A DNA stretch of 64,000 bases from Pholiota molesta (taxonomy: Eukaryota; Basidiomycota; Agaricomycetes; Agaricales; Strophariaceae). The position numbers were made by a program, and so were the translations under genes. Under the pieces are notes generated by a model. That model saw nothing but the letters and a program-made list of their open reading frames with translations, was not told the origin of the DNA and made no database searches. Location of the stretch: contig JACGCK010000001.1 in the NCBI GenBank assembly GCA_014925825.1, forward strand, positions 868,001 to 932,000. The letters are read 5' to 3'. Position 1 is the stretch's first letter. Each line of letters starts with the position of its first letter. Below, in pieces: positions 24,303 to 35,673 of this stretch.

Positions 24303-25106
24303 TTACATGACGTTGAGGTCGCCGAACTTCTCCTTGTACCCTAAGGACTTCCGTAAAGATTATTGCAAGGAGGGAACAAAGGACTCGCGTACCTGGTACT
24401 GACCATTTGCCCTTCTTGAGCATGGTCTCTACAGCTTCGACGATACGGGGATGGGCCTTGCCAACGTCGTCGGCCTGAAAAATTGGATGTTAGAAGGAGG
24501 TCTCGTCATATAGATGAAATGGACGTACAGTAAGTTGCTCGAATGGACGAGCTTGCTCAATGTTGGCAAGGGTCTCCTTAAGCTCCTTCAACTCGACATC
24601 AATCTTGGCCTCTGTCTCCTGCGCTTTGGCGACCTGAATAAAATCCGCTGATGTTAGAAACATTTACACGTGCGCAGTGTATAACTAACAGCTGTAGCCT
24701 CGAAGGTCTCGATGGCCTTGACGTGCGCGTTCACATCATAAGTGACGGGCTTGAAGTCCTTGAAGATCTTTTCAGCCTCGTCAACGATGGCCTGGTTCTT
24801 CAAGACGGAGCGGTAGTGATCGAAGTTGACGGTGCTGGGGAGGCTGGAGTAGGAACTCTGGAGACGCTGAGCCTCGCTATGACGTTTACGGAAAGCTTGG
24901 AGAGCAGAAATGGTCTCTGTAGACAAAAAGGATTTAAAACTAGAGTGCAGAAAGCCTTAGGAGGGTATCACCAACCCTTTCCAAGTCCGAGGGAGCTGTA
25001 GATGCGGGAGAAATCCTGGGATAGAAAACAATGGTCAGAGAGAGACGTGTCAAGGCATAGCGGGCTGAAAACTTACAACCGCCACGGCCGTTGCTTTTGA
25101 CGCCAT
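24303..25106 (-). CDS. ATP7: Mitochondrial ATP synthase subunit d
   Basis: Peripheral-stalk subunit of F1Fo ATP synthase in the inner mitochondrial membrane. The ATG at 25106 gives MASKATAVAV, then, after introns, STETISALQAFRKRHSEAQR, SSLPSTVNFDHYRSVLKNQA, VDEAEKIFKDFKPVTYDVNA and HVKAIETFEATAV. Next come a helical exon around 24600, then ADDVGKAHPRIVEAVETM and LKKGKWSVPG. The last exon YKEKFGDLNVM ends with the stop at 24303-24305. The family has the same size (about 170 residues) and the same TVDFxxYRxxLKN...VDEIE...FKPVxYDV pattern. It has six short exons. It is divergent from MRC1 (740 bp). Confidence 0.93.
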
Positions 25107-25680
25107 CGTCTATACCAATATCAGATACCAATGCACGACCCCAAATTGGAGGCTACTCACTTTAAAGGCGGGTTATGGATAGTGTGGCTTGCGCGAAGGA
25201 AACCGACGTTGCCAGTGGCCCTACCGGCAACTCCCGATCTTTTGCTCCTGCACGCGCCGAATGCCGTACGTGGTAATGTTTTCTCACGATCCTCTACTTC
25301 AGTGCCAGAAATTCTTTGAATCTTCCTCGCTGCTGGAAATGACTGTTTCTAAAAAAAAACAGCCTATAATAAACAGGTTCCAAGGCTGCTCCCTGCCTTT
25401 TTTTACTCAATCTCCGCGTCCGTGGTTTTTCTCAAAGATTTGTCAAAGATTGCAACTTAATAACTATTCCTCAACACCAGACAATCCATATTGCATTTCA
25501 GGCTGGCTTTTTTCCCTTACTTGATTAATATCAGCCAGTTTGGATAGATATGGTAGTAACCTAAAAATTATATTTGGGACCTGTACGAATTATTTTATAT
25601 CGATATTTCTTCTGGACTTCGTCAGGACTGGAGGTTGAGGGATCAGCTGGAGGCGCGGGAACTTCGGATTGATTTGAAAA

Positions 25681-25738
25681 CACGTGTCAGAATACGCGTT
25701 GATTTATTTGGTTGTGATTAGTGTTACTATAAACGCGT
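25681..25738 (+). promoter_or_regulatory. Two MCB boxes and an E-box upstream of MRC1
   Basis: ACGCGT occurs at 25694-25699 and 25733-25738, about 110-150 bp before the MRC1 start. This is the Mlu1 cell-cycle box bound by MBF in fungi and typical of S-phase replication genes, which fits Mrc1. CACGTG lies at 25681-25686. Function is inferred from motif and position only. Confidence 0.5.
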
Positions 25739-25845
25739 ACTGTCACGATTGTAACGCCAGAGGATGCGTCACGTATCCCCTACTACACCTCATAATCCTC
25801 GTGTGAAGAGTAAAGCAGCCCGCTTCTCTCTGCCCTACTCCCGAT

Positions 25846-28800
25846 ATGCCACTAGAAAAGGATTACTCCATAGTGGCTGACTCCACTATCTCTTCATCGC
25901 CTCAACTTGAAGGCCACGTTCAAGACGGTGACCACGACGCGTCGACTGTGCCAATCAAACGACCCGCGAGGACTTATGGCAGGCGTCGTGAAGAGCCTCC
26001 AGTAGAGGAGGCCGAATCTCTGCACTCCACGTCTTCGAGCCTTGCCCCCCATAATACCGCCCTATTGGAGGTAGTTCCCTCCAGCTCACCGCGTTTCAGG
26101 CGCTCTGTTGCGCACCATAGTGCTAGCGATGACGAAGAAACCTCTGGTGCCTCTCCAAAATTTACGTTTGACTGGAAGAAGAAATTGGAACAAATGGACG
26201 AGGATGATGATGACGAGGCTTCAGCGATGATTAAAGAGAATGGCGTACCAGCACGCGCAAGCTTTGGTCAACCGTCCTTACTGCAACAAACTTCTATTGC
26301 GCCTTTGCCTTCCGATGCTTCGAGCGAAGGGCAAATCTCACAATCTCTACCCGTTATATCCCATGATTTATTTGGAGACGACTCTGTGTCTCAAGAAAAC
26401 GGATCATCGCCTCAAGTGGCACCTGTCAAAGAAATGTTTTCCCTCTCATCCCCCCAAGTTGCACCTCGGGCACGCGCGCGCCTTTCGAATGTCATTCACG
26501 ACTCTGACTCTGAACCTGAACCATCGAAGGCTTCTTCGTCGACTACCCCCTCGTCCTCAAGTCAACCGTTACACAATATCAACACGCCTAAGTCGAGATC
26601 CTTGTCGACTACCCCGCCCACATCTGACGAGGAAATGCCGGCCAAAATCTCTGCCAGAGCACGGTCCAGTGGGAAGCGGAAATCTCTCGGTCATTCGCGT
26701 CATAGTGATCCTCCCCTTGACCTGATTGAACGACCACTGAGCGAACCAAAGATACGCTCGGGCGCGAAAAACCATTCGAAAGTCAAAGTGCGTAATTTCA
26801 GTATCTGTGGAAATGATACTTACAAAAGCAAAATAGGCACCAACGAAGAAGGATCGACAAGAGATGTTGAAAGAGAGAACTCGTCTGGCGGCTGGGTCTA
26901 CCGTGTCGATACCCCGAGAGACCGTATCTAAATATACCGTAGAAGGGCTTTTCGCAAAGATGTACGAATAATTTCAACTCCTTCAAACTAAAAGCTGATT
27001 TGTTTATAGTCGAGGTCCTGACAAGCAGCCCACCATATCGGATCCAACATTGCAACCACTTCCTCTATCGGATCCAATTGAGGCGTATTCTTCTCCGCCA
27101 ACCAATCCTCGAGGAACAGTTTCGGGGTGCGTCGCTTCAACGTCTTATGTTGCGCGCACGAAAGTGTCAACGTCAAAAGTCCCACATTCGCCTGCCGGAA
27201 ATGATTCCGATTCTGAAGAACTTCCCGAAGTCTCCGAAGTAATTAAAGAGATCGGGGTGCAGAAGAAGAAACAAGAATTGCAAGAGATGAAGAAACGCGC
27301 TATAGAGATGCTCCAAAGCAAGTCAGTGCCTGAACATCTCCAAGTCGATTCCGACGATGACGATCTTCACATTGTCAACTCCAATGCCAAAACGGGAGTG
27401 AAGGAGGAGGAGGGCCGTCGTTCAGCAAAGAAACAGCACATCTCCCAGACGCGCAAACAACAGATGCAACTTGCCCGAGTGAATCCCGCTAAGCAGAAGC
27501 GTAACGAGGAAGTTTCCCTCCTCAGGGCTCACGGGAATGGCGAAGGACCATCCTCGATCGTTCTTCAACATTCTGCTCGTCTTGATCAGAGAGAACTAAG
27601 CCGAGTCATGGCTGCTCAAGCTCAGATCCAAGCTCGTGAAGTCGCACAGAGGAAAGCGAACGAGTGGAAGAAACACGGTGGCCACCTTCCTGCTCAGTTA
27701 GAAGTTCCGACAGAAGGCCTAGTGACTGCTTTGCAGACTATTGCCGAAAAGGGTATGAAAGTCGCAGAAGCCAGCGCCGCCAATAGAATGGATGTCGATG
27801 ATGACGATGACGACGAAGGTGATGAAGATTGGGATCCTACATTGAGAGGTTCCGCATCACCTGAACCAGTGGAGAACGACGGAGAAGAGGACGGAGAAGA
27901 GAACGACGAGAATATGTCTGTTGAGCAGGATATCACAATGGTCGATATTAACGATTCCGAGGAAGTCGAAGAAGCTAAAGTCCGCGCTACACGCCGAATG
28001 GTAGTCGTGTCGGATGACGAAGATGAAAACGAGGAAAATATACCACCTGCCTCGAATCGATACCGCCGCGCGACCTCATCAGCCGAATTGCCAACCGAGG
28101 ACGAATACGATAAGGAGAACAACACTGAGCTCATGTATGACCGCAGCGACGATAAAGAGAACACAGCCGTGGTCAGACATACCCCTCTGGCCAGTAGTTC
28201 GCGGTCTATCTTCGACATCGTTGCTCCTCTTTCGCCGGATGGTGTTTCCAGAGAATTGAATTTCAGAAGTCAAAGGGTGGGTATCGATAGCGGGGGCAGT
28301 GGGAAGTTAAGACGACCGTTCAAAGAGTTGCTATTGGACGAAAGTCCATCGTCGATACAGCATGGCCCTTCGACCCTCACACAATCTTTCGCTGCCCAGC
28401 TGCAACAAGCTTCACCCTTATCAAGTACATTATCGCCAGCCCGAACCCTCAAACCATTTATTGGGGTAGGTTTGACCAGCGATAAAAGCTTCAGTGGATA
28501 TTCCCAAATTTCGGAGCCGAGTGATCTTGGTGTCTTCGTTGCTGCGCCCCTGTTGGAACCAGGATTTTCAGACTTGTTCGAATCAACGACACAGAAGCAA
28601 AGATCGCCAACGAGATCGGACAAAGGAAAGGCGCGGGCGATAGCTGAAGAGGTGGTGTGTTATGTCCTTATTTGGAGGCCTTGCACTCGCTGACCCAACC
28701 GCATATATTCTTTTACCAAAGGCTCGTTATGACTATGACAACCCGCGAATTGTCAAGCGCAGCGATGCGTTGGATCTGACACAGGATGTCTCTGTTGCCG

Positions 28801-30589
28801 TTAATCTGCAGCCTGCGTTCCAAGTTGGCGAGAACTTGATGCGCAAAGCCGACGCAATTTTCGAGAAAGAGCAGGCCTACGTTGTGGAATCAGCTCTACA
28901 TAAACCGCACAAGAAGCCAGAACTCTACGTGAACAACCATGGGTAAGGCGCTTCTCCTCCCATCTTACTTGTACTTTCTGATGGACTATCCTTTAGGTTC
29001 CTAACTCAAACCAAACCTACCGATGGATCCCCAGAGCTATATCGTTCGCAGCCAGCCTTTGCCGGTGATAGACTTCACGGCTCAATGCTATCGCCTTCTC
29101 AATCGCGGCCACGCGCTCCTCTTCGAACGCTTTCGATTTCGAGTACATATCAACCTGATTCTCCTGAACGCCAACCGCTCCGCCGTTTGAGGAAAAATGT
29201 GCAGCGTTCCCCTGGCTCCGATGGTGTTCTTCATTCTCCTACAACGCCTCCACCGAAACAGAATGCATTTGATCTTCTTGCTCGGGGGGCAGCCAAAGCC
29301 CAGAAACGCGACGAAAAGAAGCAGAAGCGGCCTAATGTGGACTTATCAGAGTTTTTCGAGAACGAAGCTGGGGAATCGGACGAAGAGAATAACAGATTTG
29401 GCATGGTCGTTCGAAAGGCTGACGACGAAGAAAACGAAGAGGACCTCGACCAAACTCTCGATGTGTTGATGGATGATAAAGAGATGGACGAAGAGACCGT
29501 TGCTGCTGAACGTGTTCTTCAGAAATACAAGTTTGTCTTGTTTGCTTATATCCGGATCTTCATTTACTGACCATCTTTCTGCCAGAGAGCAAGAAGAAGA
29601 GCAAGATAAGAAAGACCAGGAACTGCATGAAGCAGCCATTTCTGGTCGTTTACGACTCAAGCGAAACCGAGGAGTTGGTATCGACGACAGTGACGAAGAG
29701 AGCGACGATGACGATAACGAGAGAGCACGTAGGGCGATGAAGAAGCTGAGAAGTTCGGATCGTGGGACATTAAGGATTTAGGTTTGTGCTGGAATATGAC
29801 ATTTTGAATTTAGGACTAAACACCTGCCATTATAGAGGCAAATGAGGCGACACGTCCTTTCGCCGAGACATATCTTCAAAGTCTGAAAGACGATGACGAC
29901 GAGCTATCTTATCTCGCCGCCGAGGCCAACTTTGACGATTTGCTTGGTGATAACAGGGCGTCCTATGACCCTGAACTGGAAGGCGACGAAGACGAAGAAG
30001 AGGAAAAAGAAACTATTTCCCCTGAGGAGATACGCCGCCGGGCACGTCAGATGATTGAAGAAGGAGTATGTTATTTTTATCACGTCTAGAAGCTAAATCT
30101 AACTTTAGTCTGAAAGGTCGAAGAACCTCAAATAGACCCTCTTGATGTGTCTTGGGTGGATAAAGATCCCGAGGACGACGCGCCCCGGGTTAAAACTGTT
30201 CGGCCCAGGCAACGAGGTCCAGTTCCCCGAAACGACATGGATTCACTGGAAATGGACGGTTCCATGGTATGTCAATTCAATGCTCGCCATCTTTAGCATA
30301 ATGATTGAGTTATGAGCAGTTACCCTTCGGCAAACCCGCGGACCAGTCTAACGCCTCGAGCAAACGATGGTGTGCTCAGGAAAACAAGTCTCGCAATGCA
30401 GGTACTTCGCGGTCAGTTGGCGGATCAGCCATAACAGGACATACAAAGGCAAAGGCTAGAACGGCGACGGGAACTATTCACAAGGGCCCCATGAAGAAGA
30501 CCGAGTCAGCGTCAACATCTGGAAGCAAATCCCTTAGGCCCGAACGTAGCATGCTTTCCGCTGTGGATAAGAGTCGTCATTTCCAGTAG
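25846..30589 (+). CDS. MRC1: Mediator of replication checkpoint Mrc1/Claspin
   Basis: Large, mostly disordered acidic protein that travels with the replisome, tethers polymerase to helicase and passes the stress signal to the checkpoint kinase. The ATG at 25846 begins MPLEKDYSIVADSTISSSPQ. An early exon has APTKKDRQEMLKERTRLAAG and VSKYTVEGLFAKM, and is reached only with the acceptor TAG at about 26838. The long exon from 27050 has a basic helical part (MKKRAIEMLQSK, RKQQMQLARVNPAKQKRNEE) and many acidic tracts plus SQ/TQ and SP sites. The conserved Mrc1 block lies at 29330-29780: VDLSEFFENEAGESDEENNR, LDVLMDDKEMDEETVAAERV, SGRLRLKRNRGVGIDDSDEE. Then come EANEATRPFAETYLQSLKDD and a basic tail to 30589. 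At 29764-29766 the frame needs one more G (giving DRGDIKDL) to continue into the next exon. Confidence 0.87.
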
Positions 30590-30873
30590 ATTAATGCTCT
30601 CGAATTTTGTCTCAGCTATCTGAGTGTAATATAGTACATATATGTAATTTAAAACAACCTGTAGTCCTCGCAGATGCTAAGTAGCTCAGTGTAAGCTCAC
30701 GAGGATGAAGACCGAAAGGAATTAAGGATGTTGGGACAACGGGGACAAAGCAAAAGATGATAGTGTTACATATCCATAAGAAACGGCAAATGGAGGAGTG
30801 TAGGGGTATATTGAACAAATAAAAAGGGCAACAAGAAGGCGTAAGACGATGGAAGGTGGGCAGAAGGGCGGCG

Positions 30874-31331
30874 TCAGTGATATTGTTTGCCCCCGAATGG
30901 CCGCCCGAAGCGCATCCACGAAGCCTTTGGGCGGTTCGATGGGGGGATGCTATATGTTCGTGATACTTGTCGTGAATGGGAGGAGCTGCGACGCTTCCTG
31001 TTGCTTGTTTGAATCTGCAGGCAGCGACGTAAATGTCTAGCAGTAGTGAGACGTATGACGGGTGCAACTGACTTTATGCCGTAGTAAGATAAGCTTCGCC
31101 ATGTTCGCTGGTGGGCCCGTTTCACGAAAGGGATTACCTGCAAGTGGGAAGGTGAGTTGGAAAGCCTGGCGACGCGAGAATAATGGACGCACGGGAGGCG
31201 ACGACGGCCAGACCTCCTTCGTGCGCGTCGAGAGAGTCGTCGACGGCAATAATGGAGTGCCAGAGCGCGGGCATGAATATATAGACGAAGAGCAGGGCGG
31301 CGAGGGAGCTCAGGGTCATGAGGGCCAACAT
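30874..31331 (-). CDS. Small single-pass membrane protein, unknown
   Basis: A three-exon model gives 114 residues: an N-terminal membrane helix (MLALMTLSSLAALLFVYIFM), PALWHSIIAVDDSLDAHEGG, then, after a GTGCGT...TGCAG intron, NPFRETGPPANMAKLILLRH. After a GTCAGT...TGCAG intron a basic tail ends RPKASWMRFGRPFGGKQYH, stop at 30874-30876. Both introns have good consensus and keep phase, and the tail is charged and low in Leu, unlike a random antisense frame. It is divergent from tafazzin (167 bp) and sits downstream of MRC1. I do not recognise the family. The second ATG, at 31319, may be the true start. Location is unknown; the helix could be a signal anchor. Confidence 0.5.
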
Positions 31332-31498
31332 GGTCGCTGGGCGCGAGTGCGCTGCCCCTCGGACGTGGAGGAGGCAATTGGGAGAATGGACGGCGGTGTC
31401 TGGTACTACTCACCCGTCGTTCGATTTTCTGTTGGGGTTCTCTGTAAGCCGAGCCGGCATTTGCCGGCTCTAGGCCGGCTGTCCACGTCCCGCTCGCC

Positions 31499-32674
31499 AT
31501 GTTCGACATCCTCTCCGCCGCCGTCACCTCCTCCGTCGGCCTCACATGCAAGGCCTTCCTCCACTCGGGCCTGTGCTCGGTCAAGGTCACTGGTCTCCAG
31601 ACTCTCAGAAATGCTCTTGAAAACCCGAAGCGCAGCCAGGGCATCATCACCAGTGAGCCGCTAAACGCCATTTCTCATGGGCCATTGATTGACGGTCCAT
31701 CTCACAGTATGCAACCATATATCGACGTGGGTGCATAACTTCCTCCAACTTTCAATCGTCTGAACCCCGCCAGGCTCGATGACCCTGTCGTTTGGGGCGT
31801 GCTTCCCGCTCACTATCATTTACACCCGCGAACACGGCGTTGGGCCTTAGGCGCCTCCGACATCATGTTCACGAATCCGTATGTCAACCCGAATTTCTCG
31901 CCAATAGATTTTTCATCTCCGTCCCTCTTTTAGTGTATTCTCGACCTTCTTCTATCTCGGACAAACACTTGAAACCTTCCGTGGTCAAGGGATATATCAG
32001 GAAGCCGTGGACATCGCAATCCAGAAGGTCAATGAGGGAGGTTGGGTACGTCCCATTGCTTGGCTAATCATATGCGTTGACGTTTATGGATAGCACATCA
32101 GGTGCATCTATATGGCGAGGGCAAGGTGAATCAACCTCATACATATCCCCTCGATGAAGACGGTCAAGCTCGCTTACCGAGATTTAAATGGGGTGTGTAA
32201 GTGGCTAATCCTCTTTCAGTACTTTCTTGCATTACTCATGTCCAATCACGCAATCTACTTAGTGGGCGCATTTTGATGGAAGCTAAAGTACCGCCTGTCG
32301 TCATTCCAATGTGGCTTACTGGCTTCGACAAGCTAATGCCAGAAGGTCGCGCTTTCCCGTACAAATATTTGCCACGGATAGGTGCTCGTCTGACCATCAC
32401 CTTCGGGGATCCAGTATCGGCGGATGATATTTTGGAGGCTTTAAATGTCACTACAACACATTCCACTGATGATGGTAGCTCCTTGGATGCCGCTGCTGTG
32501 ACTGGATGGCTTGGCGACAAGGCTAGACGGCAACATGGAACTGACGTTTCGATTGATGAGCATTATACTTGCCTTGTCAGGAAGAAAGTTACAACTATCT
32601 TGCACCGCGATGTAGAGGCGTTGGGCAGGTCCATATCAGGCAGCCTGTTGAATGGAGTGCCCTTGGATACTTAG
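31499..32674 (+). CDS. TAZ1: Tafazzin, cardiolipin-remodelling acyltransferase
   Basis: Mitochondrial transacylase that exchanges acyl chains of cardiolipin. Exon 1 (31499-31652) gives MFDILSAAVTSSVGLTCKAF and GLCSVKVTGLQTLRNAL. A 19-nt exon at 31708-31726 supplies ICNHIS, and exon 3 from 31774 continues TLDDPVVWGVLP. Together they form the HX4D acyltransferase motif NHISTLDDP. Later exons have WALGASDIMFTNP, FFYLGQTLETFRGQGIYQEA, VHLYGEGKVNQP (the family's FPEGK-like block), LPRFKWG, GRILMEAKVPPVVIPMWLTG and the C-terminal ITFGDPVSADDIL, with the stop at 32674. Length (about 300 residues) is normal for fungal tafazzins. It converges with the CAX gene (194 bp). Confidence 0.9.
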
Positions 32675-32868
32675 AAGTCAGGCCTTTTTATTTTGGCCAT
32701 TATTGTTCAATACTCAAAGTCATCTGAACGGGTTTTGTATGGACTCATACCCCACAATCCGCTGTTCATTAGGTGCATTAATTTAATAGAGATAACACAG
32801 TAATTTTCAGTGAAATGATTGCTATCATCAGAAACCCAAGTGAAAGAAAATGATATAGACATGTACAC

Positions 32869-35040
32869 CTACCCTCCTCCAACTCCATCAGCAATAGCAG
32901 TGGCCACACTGAAACATTGTGACAAGAATTCAATTTCAGGTTGGCCTTTATAGAACCATGCGCAAAGAGCCTATGAGATGGTGAATATTCGTCAGAAAAG
33001 GACAAGAATTCTAAATGAAATGTATATCTCACAATCATAGCATAAAATATGACCATGCACATGCCTTCCGCCCAATTTGTCTTGGAATCAGCGGTGACAT
33101 AATTTACAATGAAACAAGCGCCTATCAACGCTGCCACCTCGAAAAGGTCTAGACAGTTGTGTTATTTTCATGTCGAAAAACTACAAGGAAGAAATTCTCA
33201 CCGAAAAGCAGGGTCAGAGGCTTATTTGTCCACCATCCAATGAGGATAAAAAAAGGCATCCAGAAAAGAGTAAATTGAATACTGAGATCGATAGCTTCGC
33301 CTTTGGCAAGCGTTGTCGGAGGAATAGGTTCCCGGAAGAAATGACGCAGCATATGGCGGATAAAGTACACTACTGCAACCGCTCCGTCCGCTGCAAACGA
33401 GACGAGGGGGAGGAGTATTAAGCCAAACCATTCGCCCTCGATCTTCGCAGTCGATCGTACGAAGTCTATACTCTCAACCATCTGTTTGATACGAATATAT
33501 AGTCAGTTTAGTCGCGGATGTCAAGATATATTCATGGCAAGATTTACCCATTCAGCTGTCAACGCCATGAGGCCGATGGAAACAGCAAGGACCGCCATAC
33601 ATACAAACTGATTGACTTGAGGATTCCCGTTTCTGAGGAGTGCCACCCTTTCTTTTAGTGCTTCTGGGGCATTGGGTGCTGAAGCAAGGTCATCATCGTC
33701 ACCAGGAGGATCGTGCAGGTAGATTCGAGAACAGATGTAACTTGTAGCACGAAAAATAACATGAATATCTTGATTGTCAACTCACACTATAATGAAGCTA
33801 CTCACACAATAAGCAGCAGAACGGCCAACCCACGACTCATTTGGAGGAATGTCTCCCTTGTTGCATCAGTGAGAACGCTCGCGGCATCTGACGCGGCTTG
33901 TGCTGAAGTTGAAGCAGCCCCAGAAAACGATGTGTTGATAGCGGCGAAAAAGGCAGCGGGCAGAAGCAGGGTCAGGACTCTAGCAGTGTCCGAGTGAATT
34001 CAATGGAATGGAGTGCGAAAGCGCTGACACACTTACCCGATTGTTAACAAGGTGTGATTGAGCTGCGTCAGATGCGGATGAAGGTCTTGCTGAATGATAC
34101 GTGCTCCACCAGTAACAAACGATGCTCCAGGAACCAGTAGGAGATGCAAAATGACGACGCCTAGTTCAGGGTAAATGTCAGCGCCTATTCCTTGCTAACG
34201 CTCTTGGAATGCGAAGTCATTGAATGCTCACCGATTATTGTAGATTTCAAAAGTACCAATCTAATTGAAAATTTTTGTTGAAAAAACCATAGCAAAGAAC
34301 TGATTCGAAACTTACTCGCAATGCTTCAAAAGGACAAGCGCCAACGTTGCTTCCACTGCACTAAGGATCAGGATATATTAATCTTTCATTATCAGTTATG
34401 ATTGAACAACCACTCACTTGCCAAGGGTGACCATAGCCAAATCACCCAAGTCCTTGCCGAGATAAAATGCCATTTGTTCTCCTCCATAATCAAATAGATG
34501 TTCTAGAGACAAGATGGCAAAGAAGCAGACTGCAACGTGACATTAATACACCTGTTCCACCCTCTGTTTGCAGCATTATGGAATGGACATACGAGTGAAC
34601 GTGGCTGAAGGACTCCAATGCTTGAAGTGCGAAACCCAGGCTATCGGAATACATATGACGAAGACATTGAGCCCTAAAGGTGTGATAAGCGCCGAGGTGA
34701 GCAGAGTGTACCTTGGGTGATGGCCAAATAGAAAGCAGGATAAATGGTGCGTACAAGATGAGAAGAAGAAAGCGTGCAAGCTTGCTACCACGCCAACTTT
34801 CGGCTTCCCTTTGCGCATGAACTGATCCCAAAACCTGATTAATTCCTCTCTCCCCTCCTCCAGCTGCTCTACAATCATGTCGCGCCGGCGCTTCTGCGAT
34901 TCTGTACCAGGAGACTTCATACTCATGGGGAGTTCATGCACCCCGCCATGGCTGCTGACTTTCTCTATGTCATCTGGCAGGCGGACAGTCCGCTGGCGGG
35001 CGGTGGTATTGTCGTCGGTTGAGGCCATAATACTAGTCAA
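32869..35040 (-). CDS. Divergent CAX-type cation/H+ exchanger
   Basis: Polytopic protein of the CaCA/CAX superfamily. A hydrophilic N-terminus (MASTDDNTTARQRTVRLPDD, then RRRDMIVEQLEEGREELIRF) is followed by about eleven helices. Repeat 1 has YGGEQMAFYLGKDLGDLAMV and GKAVEATLALVLLKHCELRL. Repeat 2 has WFGLILLPLVSFAADGAVAV, AIDLSIQFTLFWMPFFILIG and DLFEVAALIGACFIVNYVTA, with DSKTNWAEGMCMVIFYAMI matching the DGKSNWLEG block of CAX proteins. The end is ALCAWFYKGQPEIEF...DGVGGG at 32869. The two GNxxE exchanger motifs are changed: GKAVEA in repeat 1 and SFAADG in repeat 2. Ion choice therefore cannot be inferred from the usual Ca2+/H+ exchangers, and membrane location (vacuole or other) is unknown. 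The start is 35040 or 35028. About ten exons. Confidence 0.8.
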
Positions 35041-35673
35041 TCATTCAATAGTGAAACGATCCAGGAGATATCAAAAAGGCGGTGTCGATCTCGTTGGTGC
35101 CCGCCCTTGGATTGGTGGGGGTATCTGATGGTGAAATGGTACTGTTAGGGAGGGTGATCAGGGAACAGCGCCTGCATTATATACGTACCCGGTTGAGTCG
35201 GCATGTGGATGTAACTTGACCTTGGCGCAAATAAATGGTGGGGGCCCAAGGGTAACATACGTGAGAAGATGTGCTAGACTTATTAAATGCAAGGTGGCCC
35301 ACCTGTGGCCCACCGTGCTGTAATTGTGTGTTCTCGGTGTTGGGCACCTCCGAATGTCAAAAAGTCGTCACTTGTGGGATAGCAGATAATGCAGCAGCGC
35401 TGTAACCGTTTTATCCTATCGATTGATTAAGGTGTACTAGTTTCAAGCACGTCATGGAGCCTTTCTCAATTTGCCTGACTTGGGAGTCATGCTATGGATT
35501 GGGTGGGATGTTGAAGCACTGCTACGTCGCGCAGCTGGTTATCGTACGAGGATAAAAGGGGAGAACATTTGCTAATTTTAAAGATGTGACTTGATGCAGT
35601 CTTCCATTCAAGCTGCAAGTCGCAAAACAAAATTCAATCTCCGTTCAATTCTGAAGCTGGAAATTAACAAACG
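35041..35673. promoter_or_regulatory. Divergent intergenic region, CAX / unknown gene
   Basis: A 630-bp gap between two divergent genes. It shows no open frame of coding character and no motif that I can name with confidence. Confidence 0.35.

Noticed and set aside
30592..31067. 151-codon minus-strand frame at the MRC1 3' end
   Set aside because: It shares sequence with the proposed small membrane protein gene but in another frame, has no domain, and its coding character is weaker.
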